Translations under genes and position numbers: made by a program
NCBI GenBank assembly: GCA_017794825.1
Contig: CP051237.1
Location: 3,306,501 to 3,370,500, forward strand
Source of the DNA: Pararhizobium sp.
Lineage (GTDB): Bacteria > Pseudomonadota > Alphaproteobacteria > Rhizobiales > Rhizobiaceae
Direction of reading: 5' to 3'
Length of the DNA: 64,000 nucleotides
Shown here: one piece after another, positions 43,657-55,090 of the stretch
How positions within the stretch are numbered: position 1 is the stretch's first letter
How the letters are laid out: each line of letters opens with the position of its first letter
The notes under the pieces: generated by a model
What the model saw: the letters and a program-made list of their open reading frames with translations, nothing else
Database searches by the model: none
What the model was told of the DNA's origin: nothing

Positions 43657-44712
43657 TTAGAGAGCGCCGATCGCCTCCGCGAACCGGTCGACATGCTCGT
43701 CCGTCGTTGCAAAGGAAGTGACGAGGCGGATCAGGGTTTCATCCTGTTCCAGTCCCCTGGAGTGTCTGCGCGGCATGTTCCAGTCGGCAAAGACTGCGCC
43801 TTTTTCACGAAGCGCCTGCGCCTTGCTCTTCCGCAAAATGGCGAATACCTCGTTGGCCTGCGGCTTCCAGGCCAGCGTCAGATCGGCCGACGCCTCGATG
43901 CAGGCGGCGAGGCGGCTCGCCATGGCGTTGGAGTGGCGGGCGAGCTCCAGCCACAGACCATCCTCGAAATACGCCTCGAACTGCGCGGAGATAAAGCGGG
44001 TCTTGGAAAAAAGTTGTGCGGCCCGCTTGCGTATGAAGGGCAGGTCTTTCGCCTTGTCCGGATCGAAGAACACCAGCGCCTCGGCGCACCAGCATCCGTT
44101 CTTGGTGCCGCCGAAGGACAGGATATCGACGCCGCGCTTCCAGGTGAGTTCCGCAGGGCTGACGTCCAGGCGGGTCAGCGCATTGGCGAATCGCGAGCCG
44201 TCCATGTGCAGCGGCAGGCCGTGTTCGGCGCATACGCCGGAAATCGTTTCGATTTCCTCAAGAGAATACACCGTGCCGATTTCCGTCGACTGGGTGATGG
44301 TGACTGCCATCGGCTGGCCGGCATGAACGAAATCCGGCGGAAAGCGTCGGATTTCCTGCTGCAGTATTTCGGGATTGATCTTTCCGTCCAAACCGTCGAC
44401 CGGCGCCAGCCTTGCGCCGTGGGTGAAGAATTCCGGAGCGCCGCATTCGTCTTCGATTACATGGGCTTCGCGATGGCAGAAAGACACGCCGCCCGGACGG
44501 TTGATGGCCGCCATGGCAAGCGAATTCGCCGCCGTTCCGGTTCCGACGAAAAAAACAGCCACGTTGCGCTCGAAAACTTCATTGAACCGCTCTTCGATTG
44601 CCCTGTCGAGTTCGCTCGCGCCATAGGCGGTTGCAAATCCGTCTGCATGCCTTGTAAGCGAGGCGGTTACACGCGGATGCGCCCCCGCCCAATTGTCTGA
44701 AGCAAAATACAT
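43657..44712 (-). CDS. ltaE: Low-specificity threonine aldolase
   Basis: The 351-aa PLP enzyme splits threonine into glycine and acetaldehyde. It has YGASELDRAIEERFNEVF, the cofactor region GTGTAANSLA, the Asp block LPLHMDGSRFANAL, and the Schiff-base Lys in ILSFGGTKNGCW. It stands alone between the bufferin operon (same strand, no shared promoter evident) and the gltBD leader. Confidence 0.92.
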   Translation of the reverse strand: MYFASDNWAGAHPRVTASLTRHADGFATAYGASELDRAIEERFNEVFERNVAVFFVGTGTAANSLAMAAINRPGGVSFCHREAHVIEDECGAPEFFTHGARLAPVDGLDGKINPEILQQEIRRFPPDFVHAGQPMAVTITQSTEIGTVYSLEEIETISGVCAEHGLPLHMDGSRFANALTRLDVSPAELTWKRGVDILSFGGTKNGCWCAEALVFFDPDKAKDLPFIRKRAAQLFSKTRFISAQFEAYFEDGLWLELARHSNAMASRLAACIEASADLTLAWKPQANEVFAILRKSKAQALREKGAVFADWNMPRRHSRGLEQDETLIRLVTSFATTDEHVDRFAEAIGAL

Positions 44713-45276
44713 GGAAAATTCCTGTTCGAACCGGATCGCGTCTATTGAACACGCGCGACGGGCTTTGTGAAGGGCGCATCTGGCCGCGGCGGTTCAGCCG
44801 CCACAATCATTCCTTTACGGGCATGCTGGCGTCATTTAATGTCCTGACCGGGAAATGCTGGGCAATTTACGGTCGGTTGGAGTATTTTATTGGCTGTTGC
44901 GACTTGCTCCAATCGTGTCTTTCTGGCATAGAGAAAATAGGACAGCCATGCTGTCCTAATTTTGGCGCAGGTTGCAGCACCTTGCCAGTTGTGTCACGGG
45001 CGCTGTTTCGGCGTTTAGAAATGAGTGGCGGCTTTTCCGATAGCCGGATTTGCCGTTATTTGCCGGGTTCTGGAAACGCAGGTGAATTGTCGCCGCCGGA
45101 AACAGGCTCGGAAAACCGGAATGTCAGTCGCCTTGTGACGAAATCGGGCGGCGCCGACGTTCCTCAATCGGCTGATTGCAGAAATTCGCCGCATGGAAAT
45201 ATCTGTACCGGAGATGTCCGGCACGGACGTAAAGGACGCCCTCCGAACATCGGAAGGCACGGCAGGAGGAAGCGAG
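44713..45276. other. Long non-coding region upstream of gltB
   Basis: 564 bases separate the divergent ltaE and gltB genes. The palindrome at 44938-44958 is the only clear structure. I see no coding sequence, riboswitch or second strong hairpin. Most of it is probably gltB promoter and 5' leader. Confidence 0.5.
44938..44958. promoter_or_regulatory. Perfect palindrome in the gltB upstream region
   Basis: TAGGACAGC and GCTGTCCTA are perfect inverted arms around CAT, with A/T-rich flanks (AAAA before, ATTTT after). It could be an operator for a dimeric regulator or a short hairpin with a weak T-tract. It lies about 320 bases before the gltB start codon. Confidence 0.5.
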
Positions 45277-48200
45277 ATGACGCACGCAACGCCATCGAAG
45301 GCAAGACGGACACGCAGGCCAGCCGGAACGGCGGCCGTGAAACGTGCCGCAAACGCCGCTTTCCCGGTCAAACAGGGTCTTTACGACCCTGCAAAGGAAC
45401 ATGACGCGTGCGGCGTCGGGTTCATTGCGCATATGCGCGGCGAGAAGTCCCACCAGATCATCGAGGACGGCTTGCGCATGCTCGAGAACCTCACCCATCG
45501 CGGGGCCGTTGGCGCCGATCCGCTGATGGGAGACGGCGCCGGCATGCTGGTTCAGCTTCCCGACAGGCTTTTTCGCGAGGAGATGGCCGCCAGCGGCGTT
45601 GCGCTGCCGGAGCCCGGCCACTACTCCGTCGGGCACCTTTTCATGCCGCAGGACGACGAATTGCGGCTGCATATCGAGGAAATCATCGCCGACGTCATCG
45701 AGGCGGAAGGCCAGAAGCTGCTCGGTTTCCGGGATGTGCCCGTCGACAATTCATCGCTGTCAAAGGCTCCCGATATCGTGGCGACCGAACCCTGGCATCG
45801 CCAGGTCTTTATCGCTCGCGGTCCGGACATCACGGATGACGAGGACTTCGAGCGTCGCCTGTTCATACTTCGCAAGGTGATCTCTAACCGGATCCATGAA
45901 GAAACCGAGGGACGCGACAACGGCTTCTATATCGTTTCCCTGTCGAGCCGGACCATCGTCTACAAGGGCATGTTCCTGGCCTATCAGGTTGGCGCCTATT
46001 ACAAGGATCTGAAGGATCCGCGGTTCGAATCGGCCGTCGCCCTCGTTCACCAGCGTTTTTCGACGAACACCTTCCCTTCGTGGAAACTCGCGCATCCGTA
46101 CCGGATGGTCGCGCACAATGGCGAGATCAACACGCTGCGCGGCAACGTCAACTGGATGGCGGCGCGTCAGGCGTCTGTCACTTCTCCTTTGTTCGGCGAC
46201 GACATCAACAAGCTGTGGCCGATCTCCTATGAAGGCCAGTCGGACACGGCGTGCTTCGACAACGCGCTGGAGTTCCTGGTCCAGGGCGGCTATTCGCTGC
46301 CGCACGCGGTGATGATGCTGATCCCGGAAGCCTGGGCCGGCAACAAGCTGATGCATGACGACCGCAAGGCGTTCTACGAATATCACGCCGCTCTGATGGA
46401 GCCGTGGGACGGCCCGGCGGCGGTCGCCTTTACCGACGGACGCATGATCGGCGCCACGCTCGACCGCAACGGATTGCGGCCGGCGCGCTACATCGTCACC
46501 GATGACGACCGGATCATCATGGCTTCGGAAGCCGGCGTGCTGCCCGTCGAGGAGAAGCACGTCGTGCGCAAGTGGCGCCTCCAGCCCGGCAAGATGCTGC
46601 TGATCGACATGGAAGAAGGCGTGATCGTCTCCGACGCGCAGATCAAGCGTCAGCTCGCGAACGCGCATCCCTATGGAAAGTGGCTCGAGCGGACGCAGAT
46701 CGTGCTGGAAGACATGCCGGTCGCCGGCGTGCCGGCGATTCGCGCCCAGGCGTCGCTGCTCGATCGCCAGCAGGCCTTCGGCTATACGCAGGAAGACTTG
46801 CGGATTTTGATGGCGCCGATGGCGACGACCGGACAGGAAGCGCTCGGCTCCATGGGCACCGACACGCCGATATCCGCGTTGTCCGAAAAGGGGCGTCTGC
46901 TCTACACCTATTTCAAGCAGAACTTCGCCCAGGTGACCAACCCGCCCATCGATCCGATCCGCGAGGAATCGGTGATGAGCCTCGTCTCCTTTATCGGGCC
47001 GCGTCCCAACCTGTTCGATCTGGAAGGGCTCGCCAGCCGCAAGCGGCTGGAAGTGCGCCAGCCGATCCTGAGCAACGAGGACCTGGAAAAGATTCGCGAA
47101 ATCGGCGAAATCTCGGACAACCAGTTCCAGACCCAGACCCTTGACATCACCTATCGCGTCGCCTCCGGTCCCGACCATATGGGCATGGCCCTGAAGTCGC
47201 TGTGTCTGAGCGCGCAGAAGGCGGTCGAAAACGGCTACAACATCATCATCCTGTCGGACAGGCTCATCTCGGCGCAACGGATTTCGATCCCGCCGCTGCT
47301 GGCGACGGCCGCCGTGCATCACCACCTGATCCGCAAGGGACTGCGCACGTCCGTCGGGCTTGTCCTGGAATCCGGAGAGCCCAGGGAAGTCCATCACTTC
47401 GCGGTTCTGGCAGGCTACGGCGCCGAGGCGATCAACCCCTATCTCGCCTTCGACACGCTGGCGGACATGCACCGCAAGGGCGAGTTTCCGGCCGCGGTCG
47501 ATTCGACGGAAACGGTCGAGCGTTACATCAAGGCCATCGACAAGGGTCTGCTGAAGGTCATGTCGAAGATGGGCATTTCGACCTATCAGTCCTATTGCGG
47601 CGCCCAGATCTTCGACGCGGTCGGCCTGTCGACGGCCTTCGTGGACAAGTTCTTCACCGGGACGGCCACCACGATCGAGGGAATCGGTCTGGAAGAGCTC
47701 GCCGTGGAGACGCACCAGCGTCATACGCGCGCTTTCGGCAACGATCCCGTGCTTCTCAATGCGCTCGAGGTTGGCGGCGAGTATCTGTATCGCATACGCG
47801 GAGAGAACCACGCATGGTCGCCCGATTCGGTTGCGCTCCTGCAGCACGCCGTTCGCGGCAACGCCCGTGACACCTATCGCGAATTCGCCAAAATGGTGAA
47901 CGAGCAGGCCGAGGGCATGAACACGATTCGCGGCCTCTTCCGGATTCGCGACGCGCAGGCCCGCGGCGTCGAGCCGGTTCCGCTCGACGAGGTCGAGCCG
48001 GCATCCGAGATCGTCAAGCGGTTTTCCACGGGCGCCATGTCCTTTGGCTCGATCAGCCGTGAAGCGCATACGACGCTCGCCATCGCCATGAACCGGATCG
48101 GCGGCAAGTCGAATACCGGCGAAGGCGGCGAGGAGCCGGATCGCTATCTGCCGTTGCCGGACGGAACGGCCAATCCGGAGCGTTCGTCCATCAAGCAGGT

Positions 48201-49998
48201 GGCTTCCGGGCGGTTCGGCGTGACGACGGAGTATCTCGTCAATTCGGACATGATCCAGATCAAGATCGCGCAGGGCGCAAAGCCCGGCGAAGGCGGCCAG
48301 TTGCCCGGCCACAAGGTCGACGCGACGATCGCCAAGACGCGGCATTCGACACCCGGCGTCGGGCTGATTTCGCCGCCGCCGCATCACGACATCTATTCGA
48401 TCGAGGATTTGGCCCAGCTTATCTTCGACCTCAAGAACGTGAACGAATACGCTGATGTTTCGGTCAAGCTCGTCTCGGAAGTGGGCGTGGGCACGGTCGC
48501 CGCCGGCGTCGCCAAGGCGCGCGCCGATCATATCACCATTTCCGGGTATGACGGCGGCACGGGCGCCTCGCCGCTGACGTCGCTCAAGCACGCCGGATCG
48601 CCTTGGGAGATGGGGCTGGCGGAGACACATCAGACCCTCGTGCTGAACGGTCTGCGCTCGCGCGTTCCGCTCCAGGTCGACGGCGGATTGCGCACCGGTC
48701 GCGACGTGATCATCGGCGCGCTTCTCGGCGCCGACGAATTCGGGTTCTCGACCGCGCCGCTGATCGCCGCCGGCTGCCTGATGATGCGCAAGTGTCACCT
48801 CAACACCTGTCCCGTGGGCATCGCCACCCAGGATCCGGTTCTGCGCAAGCGGTTCAAGGGCGCGCCTGAACACGTCATCAACTACTTCTTCTTCATCGCG
48901 GAGGAAGTGCGTGAAATCCTGGCCTCGCTGGGCTTTCGCAAGATCGACGACATTATCGGACAGTTCGACCTTCTGGAGAAGGATGACCTGATCACCCACT
49001 GGAAGGCCAGGGGACTGGACTTCAGCAAGGTGTTCTTCAAGCCGGAGGCCGAGAAGTCCGAAACCTACTGGACCGAGCGGCAGAACCATCCGATCGACGA
49101 TGTGCTCGACCGCAAGCTGATCGCAGAGGCGGGGCCTGCGCTCGAAAGCCGCGAACCGGTCGAGATCGAAACGCCGATCCGAAACGTCGACCGGTCCGCC
49201 GGCGCGATGCTGTCGGGCGAGGTCGCGCGGCGTTTCGGCCACAAGGGTCTGCCGGACGACACGATCTCCGTCCGCCTTACCGGAACCGCAGGCCAGTCAT
49301 TCGGCGCGTTCCTTGCGCGCGGAGTAACCTTCGACCTGTCAGGCGACGGCAACGACTATGTCGGAAAGGGCCTTTGCGGCGGCCGCATCATCATCAGGCC
49401 GCCGGAAGACGCGCGGATCGTTCCCGAGGAATCGATCATCGTCGGCAACACGGTGCTTTACGGCGCGATCGAGGGCGAATGCTATTTCCGCGGCGTCGCC
49501 GGCGAACGGTTCGCCGTGCGCAACTCCGGAGCGATCGCCGTCGTCGAGGGCGTGGGAGACCACGGCTGCGAATACATGACGGGCGGCGTGGTCGTCGTCA
49601 TCGGTCAGACGGGCCGCAACTTTGCGGCCGGCATGTCCGGCGGGGTCGCCTATGTGCTCGATGAGGACGGGGATTTCGAACAGCGCTGCAATATGGCGAT
49701 GGTCGAGCTTGAGCCGCTGCCGGAAGAAGACGACATACTCGAGGAGCTGCATCACCACGGCGGCGACCTGGCCCACAAGGGACGAGTGGACGTGACCGGC
49801 GACATGACCGGCCACGACCAGGAGCGTCTTTATCAGCTCATCGCCAACCACCTGCATTACACCGGGTCTGAACGGGCGAAGGAGATCCTCGACAACTGGG
49901 CCGACTATCGTTCGAAATTCCGCAAGGTCATGCCCGTCGAATACCGTCGTGCTCTGGAAGAGATGGAGCGTATGCGCATGGGCGTCGCCGCCGAATAG
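45277..49998 (+). CDS. gltB: Glutamate synthase (NADPH) large subunit
   Basis: The 1,573-aa enzyme starts at ATG 45277, after AGGAGG. The catalytic Cys of the class II glutaminase domain is in [10 protein letters not shown], so the roughly 40 preceding residues are a propeptide or leader. Domains in order are glutaminase, central domain, FMN/synthase domain ([27 protein letters not shown]) with the [3Fe-4S] Cys block [15 protein letters not shown], and the C-terminal GXGXG beta-helix. It makes glutamate from glutamine and 2-oxoglutarate with GltD, whose gene follows by 53 bases. Confidence 0.98.
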   Translation: MTHATPSKARRTRRPAGTAAVKRAANAAFPVKQGLYDPAKEHDACGVGFIAHMRGEKSHQIIEDGLRMLENLTHRGAVGADPLMGDGAGMLVQLPDRLFREEMAASGVALPEPGHYSVGHLFMPQDDELRLHIEEIIADVIEAEGQKLLGFRDVPVDNSSLSKAPDIVATEPWHRQVFIARGPDITDDEDFERRLFILRKVISNRIHEETEGRDNGFYIVSLSSRTIVYKGMFLAYQVGAYYKDLKDPRFESAVALVHQRFSTNTFPSWKLAHPYRMVAHNGEINTLRGNVNWMAARQASVTSPLFGDDINKLWPISYEGQSDTACFDNALEFLVQGGYSLPHAVMMLIPEAWAGNKLMHDDRKAFYEYHAALMEPWDGPAAVAFTDGRMIGATLDRNGLRPARYIVTDDDRIIMASEAGVLPVEEKHVVRKWRLQPGKMLLIDMEEGVIVSDAQIKRQLANAHPYGKWLERTQIVLEDMPVAGVPAIRAQASLLDRQQAFGYTQEDLRILMAPMATTGQEALGSMGTDTPISALSEKGRLLYTYFKQNFAQVTNPPIDPIREESVMSLVSFIGPRPNLFDLEGLASRKRLEVRQPILSNEDLEKIREIGEISDNQFQTQTLDITYRVASGPDHMGMALKSLCLSAQKAVENGYNIIILSDRLISAQRISIPPLLATAAVHHHLIRKGLRTSVGLVLESGEPREVHHFAVLAGYGAEAINPYLAFDTLADMHRKGEFPAAVDSTETVERYIKAIDKGLLKVMSKMGISTYQSYCGAQIFDAVGLSTAFVDKFFTGTATTIEGIGLEELAVETHQRHTRAFGNDPVLLNALEVGGEYLYRIRGENHAWSPDSVALLQHAVRGNARDTYREFAKMVNEQAEGMNTIRGLFRIRDAQARGVEPVPLDEVEPASEIVKRFSTGAMSFGSISREAHTTLAIAMNRIGGKSNTGEGGEEPDRYLPLPDGTANPERSSIKQVASGRFGVTTEYLVNSDMIQIKIAQGAKPGEGGQLPGHKVDATIAKTRHSTPGVGLISPPPHHDIYSIEDLAQLIFDLKNVNEYADVSVKLVSEVGVGTVAAGVAKARADHITISGYDGGTGASPLTSLKHAGSPWEMGLAETHQTLVLNGLRSRVPLQVDGGLRTGRDVIIGALLGADEFGFSTAPLIAAGCLMMRKCHLNTCPVGIATQDPVLRKRFKGAPEHVINYFFFIAEEVREILASLGFRKIDDIIGQFDLLEKDDLITHWKARGLDFSKVFFKPEAEKSETYWTERQNHPIDDVLDRKLIAEAGPALESREPVEIETPIRNVDRSAGAMLSGEVARRFGHKGLPDDTISVRLTGTAGQSFGAFLARGVTFDLSGDGNDYVGKGLCGGRIIIRPPEDARIVPEESIIVGNTVLYGAIEGECYFRGVAGERFAVRNSGAIAVVEGVGDHGCEYMTGGVVVVIGQTGRNFAAGMSGGVAYVLDEDGDFEQRCNMAMVELEPLPEEDDILEELHHHGGDLAHKGRVDVTGDMTGHDQERLYQLIANHLHYTGSERAKEILDNWADYRSKFRKVMPVEYRRALEEMERMRMGVAAE

Positions 49999-50051
49999 GC
50001 GGCCGCCCTTCGTCAACGGTTACAGTCTTTCAGTTCGCGCTAGGAAAAGTC

Positions 50052-51506
50052 ATGGGTAAAGTTACAGGATTTCTCGAGATCGACCGTCAGGTCGCCAAGT
50101 ATCAGCCGGCGTCCGACCGCATCCGCCATTTTCGGGAATTCACCATTCCGATGTCGGATTCGGAGGTGGCCAAGCAGGCTGCGCGTTGCATGGATTGCGG
50201 CATTCCGTTTTGTCATGGCCCGACCGGATGCCCGATTCACAACCAGATTCCGGACTGGAACGACCTCGTCTACAATGGCGACTGGGAAGAGGCGATCCGC
50301 AATCTGCATTCGACCAACAATTTCCCGGAGTTCACCGGCCGCATCTGTCCCGCTCCTTGCGAGGAAGCCTGCACGCTCAACCTTGAAGACATTCCCGTAG
50401 CGATCAAGACGGTGGAGCAGGCGCTTGCCGACAAGGCCTACGAGATGGGCTATATCGTACCGCGTCCGGCCGAGCGAAAGACCGGCAAGAGCGTCGCCGT
50501 GATCGGATCCGGCCCCGCCGGAATGGCCGCCGCCCAGCAACTGGCGCGCGCCGGTCACGACGTTCATGTCTATGAGCGGGAAAGCAGGCCTGGCGGTCTG
50601 ATGCGCTACGGCATCCCGGACTTCAAGATGGAAAAGCATTTCATCGACCGGCGCGCCGAGCAGATGGAAGGCGAGGGCGTCACCTTCCATTGCGACGTCA
50701 ATGTCGGCGTTGATATCAAGGTCGACGAACTGCTCGAAAAATACGATGCGACGCTTTACTGCGGCGGTTCGGAAAAGCCTCGCGACGCAGGCATTCCGGG
50801 CGGCGACCTGCAGGGCGTTCACGATGCGATGCCTTATCTCGTCCAGCAGAACAAGCGCGTGGCGCGGGAAAACATCGATTCCGTCGGCTGGCCGTCGGCG
50901 CCGATCCTCGCCGGCGCCAAGCACGTCGTGGTGGTCGGTGGCGGCGACACGGCGTCCGACTGCGTCGGAACGGCCTTTCGCCAGGGCGCCGTCAAGGTCA
51001 CGCAGCTCGATATTCGCCCGCAGCCGCCCGCGAAGGAAGACAAGATGGCCGTGTGGCCCTATTGGGCGACCAAGATGCGCACCTCTTCGTCACAGGCGGA
51101 AGGCGCGGTTCGCGAATTCCAGGTCGGCACGATCGCATTCGTCGGCGAAGACGGCGTTCTCACCGGCGTGAAGTGCTGCCAGGTCGACGAGAGGCGCCAG
51201 CCGATCGCCGGCTCCGAATTCATCATCAAGGCCGATCTGGCGTTCATCGCCATCGGTTTTCGCGGACCGTTCGATTCCGGTGTCGTCGCTGATCTGGGCG
51301 ACCGTCTCGAGATCGGCGTTGACGGCCGGAATTCGACATTCGTCACCGCGAACGACGTCAATTACGAAACTTCCGTCGAGGGGCTTTGGGCGGCCGGCGA
51401 TATCCGTCGCGGACAGTCGCTCGTCGTGTGGGCCATACGCGAGGGTCGTCAGGCCGCGCGCGCCATCGACCTCAAGCTGATGGGCGAAACGACGCTGCCG
51501 CGATAG
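50052..51506 (+). CDS. gltD: Glutamate synthase (NADPH) small subunit
   Basis: The 484-aa subunit supplies electrons from NADPH. It has two N-terminal 4Fe-4S Cys motifs (CMDCGIPFCHGPTGCPIHN and CPAPCEEAC), the FAD fold VAVIGSGPAGMAAAQ, the NADPH fold VVVVGGGDTASDC, and the closing GLWAAGDIRRGQSLVVWAI. It is in operon with gltB. Confidence 0.97.
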   Translation: MGKVTGFLEIDRQVAKYQPASDRIRHFREFTIPMSDSEVAKQAARCMDCGIPFCHGPTGCPIHNQIPDWNDLVYNGDWEEAIRNLHSTNNFPEFTGRICPAPCEEACTLNLEDIPVAIKTVEQALADKAYEMGYIVPRPAERKTGKSVAVIGSGPAGMAAAQQLARAGHDVHVYERESRPGGLMRYGIPDFKMEKHFIDRRAEQMEGEGVTFHCDVNVGVDIKVDELLEKYDATLYCGGSEKPRDAGIPGGDLQGVHDAMPYLVQQNKRVARENIDSVGWPSAPILAGAKHVVVVGGGDTASDCVGTAFRQGAVKVTQLDIRPQPPAKEDKMAVWPYWATKMRTSSSQAEGAVREFQVGTIAFVGEDGVLTGVKCCQVDERRQPIAGSEFIIKADLAFIAIGFRGPFDSGVVADLGDRLEIGVDGRNSTFVTANDVNYETSVEGLWAAGDIRRGQSLVVWAIREGRQAARAIDLKLMGETTLPR

Positions 51507-51509
51507 GAC

Positions 51510-52709
51510 TTATTGTTTGGCTTTTTTGTCGCTCTCCGTCCATCGGAAGTCGTCGGCGCGTCCGGTGGGAGCGGCCGCGGGAATGCCCTTCAGGACCAGC
51601 TCTTCGCGCACGGTCGGAGTTTCGTGTTCGGCGGCGAGGTCGTCGGCGCTGCCCAGAAGCGCCGCTCCGCCATCCAGCATCGGATCGATCAGCGCGATCG
51701 GCGGGGTCCGTATGATCTGGTCCGTATTCAGGCCGGACAAAAGCAATTCGGGGAAATTGTCGCCCTGGAGCCGCTCCACGTCCTCGCCCGCGGCGCTGCC
51801 AAGAAGCCGCCGCAAGGGTTTTTCGGTATAGAAGGCGAGTTTGCGACGACCGGCCTTTGTCATGCGGATGCCATCCGAGGTGCGAAGCCGGACCTGCTGG
51901 CCCTTGATGTCGGAGCCGGTGAATACGAACTGGCCGTTTTCGTCGACGAATCCCTCCCAGATATCGACGAACTCGCCGCCTGTCTCGCCGACGACTGCCC
52001 GCATCATGTCATTGATGGCGGCAATGTCGGCGGACATCGAGGACGATTTGTATGAGGGAGAGCCGACCCAGAGCAGGGGCAGATTGCGATCGCGGATGAT
52101 TTCAGAGACTTCGCCGATGCGTTTGGAATATTCGTCGACCCAGCTTTCCGAGCGCACCGCCAGTCGTCCTTCCGGAAGCCGCAATTCCTGGCGGTCGTTC
52201 GAGCCGATCATCACGATGACGATCGTCGGCTGGTGTTCATCGAGAAAGCCCGGGAGATTTTCCGGCCAATCGAAGTAGTCGTCCCGCACCAGGCCGGAGG
52301 ACCCGCTGGTTTCTTCCAGAACGCGAACGCCAGGCGATTGCGCAAAAGCCTCCTTCAATCCGTCGTAGAGGCCCTTCGCCATGAAATCGCCGACCACGAG
52401 GATCTTGCGCGCATTGTCAAGTTTCTCGACGGTTTCCACCGCTGGCGCGGATGTCCCGCCGGACGTGGAGCGTCGTGTGCTGCGCTGTCGTTGTCGTGGC
52501 TGAGCCCGTCGCGGCTGTTCGTAGGCAGGTTGGCGGCTCGTCTTGCGTCTGATGATCCTGCGCGGGCCAAAGAGGAAGTCGATCACCGTGCGGCGCTTTA
52601 CCTCTTCCTGCGCATCCGCCGGTTGCGTCGGGACCACGACAATCGCCGTCGACAATGGCGCAATGGCGACGACCAGGCACAACAGCGATCTCGTGAGGCA
52701 CATGCGCAT
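51510..52709 (-). CDS. DUF459 SGNH-hydrolase-like periplasmic protein
   Basis: The 399-aa protein has an N-terminal signal segment (LLCLVVAIAPLSTAIVVVPT), a basic/Gln-rich linker, and an SGNH/GDSL-like domain. The usual GDSL is GDFMAKGL, the Gly/Asn blocks are IVIVMIGSNDRQ, and the late motif is DGIRMTKAGRRKLAF. Such DUF459 proteins are common in rhizobia beside lytic transglycosylases. An esterase or O-deacetylase acting on polysaccharide or peptidoglycan is likely. The next gene upstream on this strand is an MltB-like transglycosylase. Confidence 0.85.
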   Translation of the reverse strand: MRMCLTRSLLCLVVAIAPLSTAIVVVPTQPADAQEEVKRRTVIDFLFGPRRIIRRKTSRQPAYEQPRRAQPRQRQRSTRRSTSGGTSAPAVETVEKLDNARKILVVGDFMAKGLYDGLKEAFAQSPGVRVLEETSGSSGLVRDDYFDWPENLPGFLDEHQPTIVIVMIGSNDRQELRLPEGRLAVRSESWVDEYSKRIGEVSEIIRDRNLPLLWVGSPSYKSSSMSADIAAINDMMRAVVGETGGEFVDIWEGFVDENGQFVFTGSDIKGQQVRLRTSDGIRMTKAGRRKLAFYTEKPLRRLLGSAAGEDVERLQGDNFPELLLSGLNTDQIIRTPPIALIDPMLDGGAALLGSADDLAAEHETPTVREELVLKGIPAAAPTGRADDFRWTESDKKAKQ

Positions 52710-52761
52710 GGGTCGACCTCCGCGGGAACCGTTTCCCAGACCCCTTGTTTCGTTTTCGGTT

Positions 52762-53985
52762 TCAGCGTCGCAGCGTCTTCAGCAAATCCTGCGATGGAAC
52801 GCCGTCCGCGGTCAAGCCCAGCCGCGATTGATAGTCCTTTATCGCCTGCTGGGAGCCGGATCCGATATTGCCGTCGATCTCGCCGTCGTAATAGCCGAGC
52901 TTCTTCAGATGAACCTGAATTTCGCGCCGATCCTCCATCGACAACGCGCCTTTTGGCGGCTGCCAGTGCTGCTTCAGACCGTCGAAGCCTGCAATCCGGT
53001 CAGCGAGCAGCCCGACGCCGAGCGCGTAGGAATCCGAGTTGTTGTAGGTCTTGATGACGAAGAAGTTCCGGATCATGAGAAAGGCGGGACCATTGGACCC
53101 TGCCGGCATCTTGAGCACGGCGTTCTCGCCGGAGCGGGGAAAGGGTCTGCCGTCGGGTCGCTTGAAACCAAGCTTCGCCCACTGCCCCAGCGTGCGCTGG
53201 CTCCCTTCGTACTTGCTCGCGCCGCGCGGCGCCTGGACCTCATAGCCCCAGGTCAGTCCCGTCCGCCACCCGTTTTTCTTCAACAGGTTGGCGGCGGTCG
53301 CCAGGGCGTCCGGCACGGAGTTCCATATGTCGCGCCGGCCGTCGCCGTCGAAATCCACCGCGAAGGCCTGATAGCTTGTCGGAATGAACTGGGTGTGGCC
53401 CATGGCGCCGGCCCATGAGCCGGAAAGTTGCTCTCGCCGGATGTCTCCGGATTGCAGGATCTTCAGGGCGGCGATCAATTGGCTGCGGGCGAATTTGGCG
53501 CGTTTAGGGTCGGCGTAGGCCAGTGTCGCGAGCGCTCTGGGAACATAGTGCAGGCGTTCCGGATAATTGAAGACGTTGCCGTAACTCGATTCCATCGACC
53601 AGATGGCCATCAGCACCGAGCGATCGACACCGTAACGCTGTTCAATGGCTGAAAGCGTGCGGTTGTATTTGCGCGCGAAAGCCTGACCGTTTCGGATGCT
53701 TTCATCATGCACGCGCGAATCGATGTAGCTCCAGGCGTCCTGCTTGAATTCCGGCTGGTATCGGGCCTTGCGCAGCACTTCCGGGTCCGGGGTCGTAACG
53801 CCGGCAAAGGCCCGGTCGTACGTCGCCTTGCTGATCCCGGATTTCGCCGCCACGGGATAGAAATCCCGGATCCACTGCTGGAAGCCGGCGTCGGCCCTGG
53901 CGATGTCGGGAGCAAGCAGCAGGACGGTCGCGCACAGGATCAGGGCGAGAAGGGGTATTGTCCGTATCCGAATCGTCGACGACAT
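52762..53985 (-). CDS. MltB-family lytic murein transglycosylase
   Basis: The 407-aa protein has a signal peptide (LALILCATVLLLAPDIARA), an SLT_2 transglycosylase domain with the catalytic Glu in IWSMESSYGNVF, and GAMGHTQFIPTSYQAFAVDFDGDG. The C-terminal PG_binding_1 domain covers about the last 55 residues (RREIQVHLKKLGYYDGEIDG). It cleaves glycan strands to anhydromuropeptides in the periplasm. It precedes the DUF459 gene on the same strand by 52 bases. Confidence 0.93.
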   Translation of the reverse strand: MSSTIRIRTIPLLALILCATVLLLAPDIARADAGFQQWIRDFYPVAAKSGISKATYDRAFAGVTTPDPEVLRKARYQPEFKQDAWSYIDSRVHDESIRNGQAFARKYNRTLSAIEQRYGVDRSVLMAIWSMESSYGNVFNYPERLHYVPRALATLAYADPKRAKFARSQLIAALKILQSGDIRREQLSGSWAGAMGHTQFIPTSYQAFAVDFDGDGRRDIWNSVPDALATAANLLKKNGWRTGLTWGYEVQAPRGASKYEGSQRTLGQWAKLGFKRPDGRPFPRSGENAVLKMPAGSNGPAFLMIRNFFVIKTYNNSDSYALGVGLLADRIAGFDGLKQHWQPPKGALSMEDRREIQVHLKKLGYYDGEIDGNIGSGSQQAIKDYQSRLGLTADGVPSQDLLKTLRR

Positions 53986-54192
53986 GGTGAATTCCGCTTG
54001 AACTTTCCTTTGTTTCTAATTCGTCCGGAAGGCGTAATCATGGCGCTCTCCCGCACACTGCGTCCCTACAATATGTATCACGAATCAATAAATTCTTAAC
54101 CATGCGCCCGGCGGCGGTGTGGATTAACGGTTGAATCGTCGTGTCGGTGATCTATTAAATTGGGCGGATTAGCATGATTGAAAGGTGGCGAC

Positions 54193-55080
54193 ATGGCTGA
54201 ACAGAAAAAGGTTAGGAAAGCGGTATTCCCGGTGGCCGGACTGGGGACGCGGTTCCTGCCTGCGACCAAGGCGATCCCGAAAGAGATGCTGACGGTGGTT
54301 GACAAGCCGGTCATCCAGTACGTCGTCGACGAGGCGCGCGCCGCCGGCATCGAGCATTTCATTTTCGTGACCGGCCGCAACAAGGCGGTTATCGAAGACC
54401 ATTTCGATATCCAGGTCGAACTCTACAATACGCTGCGCGATCGCGGAAAGCTGGACGAACTGGGCCACCTTCAGGAACTGCAGCCGGAGGCGGGCCAAAC
54501 GAGTTTCACCCGCCAGCAGGAGCCGCTGGGCCTCGGTCATGCGGTCTGGTGCGCACGAGAACTTGTGGGCGACGAACCCTTCGCGCTGCTGCTGCCGGAC
54601 ATGGTCATGCAGGACAAGAAGGGCTGCCTGAGCGGAATGATCGAGCTCTACGAAAAGGTCGGCGGCAACGTCGTCTCCGTGGAGGAAGTGCCGGAAGAGG
54701 AAACCCATCGTTACGGGATCGTCGGCATCGGCGACGATATTTCGGACGAAGGATTCCGCATCACATCCATGGTCGAGAAGCCGACGCCGGGCACTGCGCC
54801 GTCGAACTGGTTCATCAACGGCCGATACATCCTTCAGCCGGAAATATTTTCCATCCTCGCGCGGCAGGAGCGTGGGGCAGGCAATGAAATCCAGTTGACC
54901 GACGCCATGCTCAATCTTGCGAAAGACCAGCAGTTCGCCGGCTACAGGTTCCAGGGCAATACATATGATTGCGGTTCGAAGGAGGGCTTCATAAAGGCCA
55001 ATGTCTCCTTTGCGCTGCTTCGCGAAGACATACGCCACAAGGTGGAGGACGATATTCGCCGGATGATCGCCCAGCTGTAG
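54193..55080 (+). CDS. galU: UTP-glucose-1-phosphate uridylyltransferase
   Basis: The 295-aa enzyme makes UDP-glucose for surface polysaccharides. It starts at ATG 54193 after AAGGTGG. The nucleotidyl-transferase signature [20 protein letters not shown] and the [27 protein letters not shown] and [18 protein letters not shown] blocks are complete. It stands alone between divergent or convergent neighbours. Confidence 0.96.
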   Translation: MAEQKKVRKAVFPVAGLGTRFLPATKAIPKEMLTVVDKPVIQYVVDEARAAGIEHFIFVTGRNKAVIEDHFDIQVELYNTLRDRGKLDELGHLQELQPEAGQTSFTRQQEPLGLGHAVWCARELVGDEPFALLLPDMVMQDKKGCLSGMIELYEKVGGNVVSVEEVPEEETHRYGIVGIGDDISDEGFRITSMVEKPTPGTAPSNWFINGRYILQPEIFSILARQERGAGNEIQLTDAMLNLAKDQQFAGYRFQGNTYDCGSKEGFIKANVSFALLREDIRHKVEDDIRRMIAQL

Positions 55081-55090
55081 CGCAGTTGCG

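Noticed and set aside
45760..49242. Open frame of 1,160 codons on the minus strand opposite gltB
   Set aside because: It is a shadow of the high-GC codon pattern of gltB. The translation is low in complexity and has no domain.
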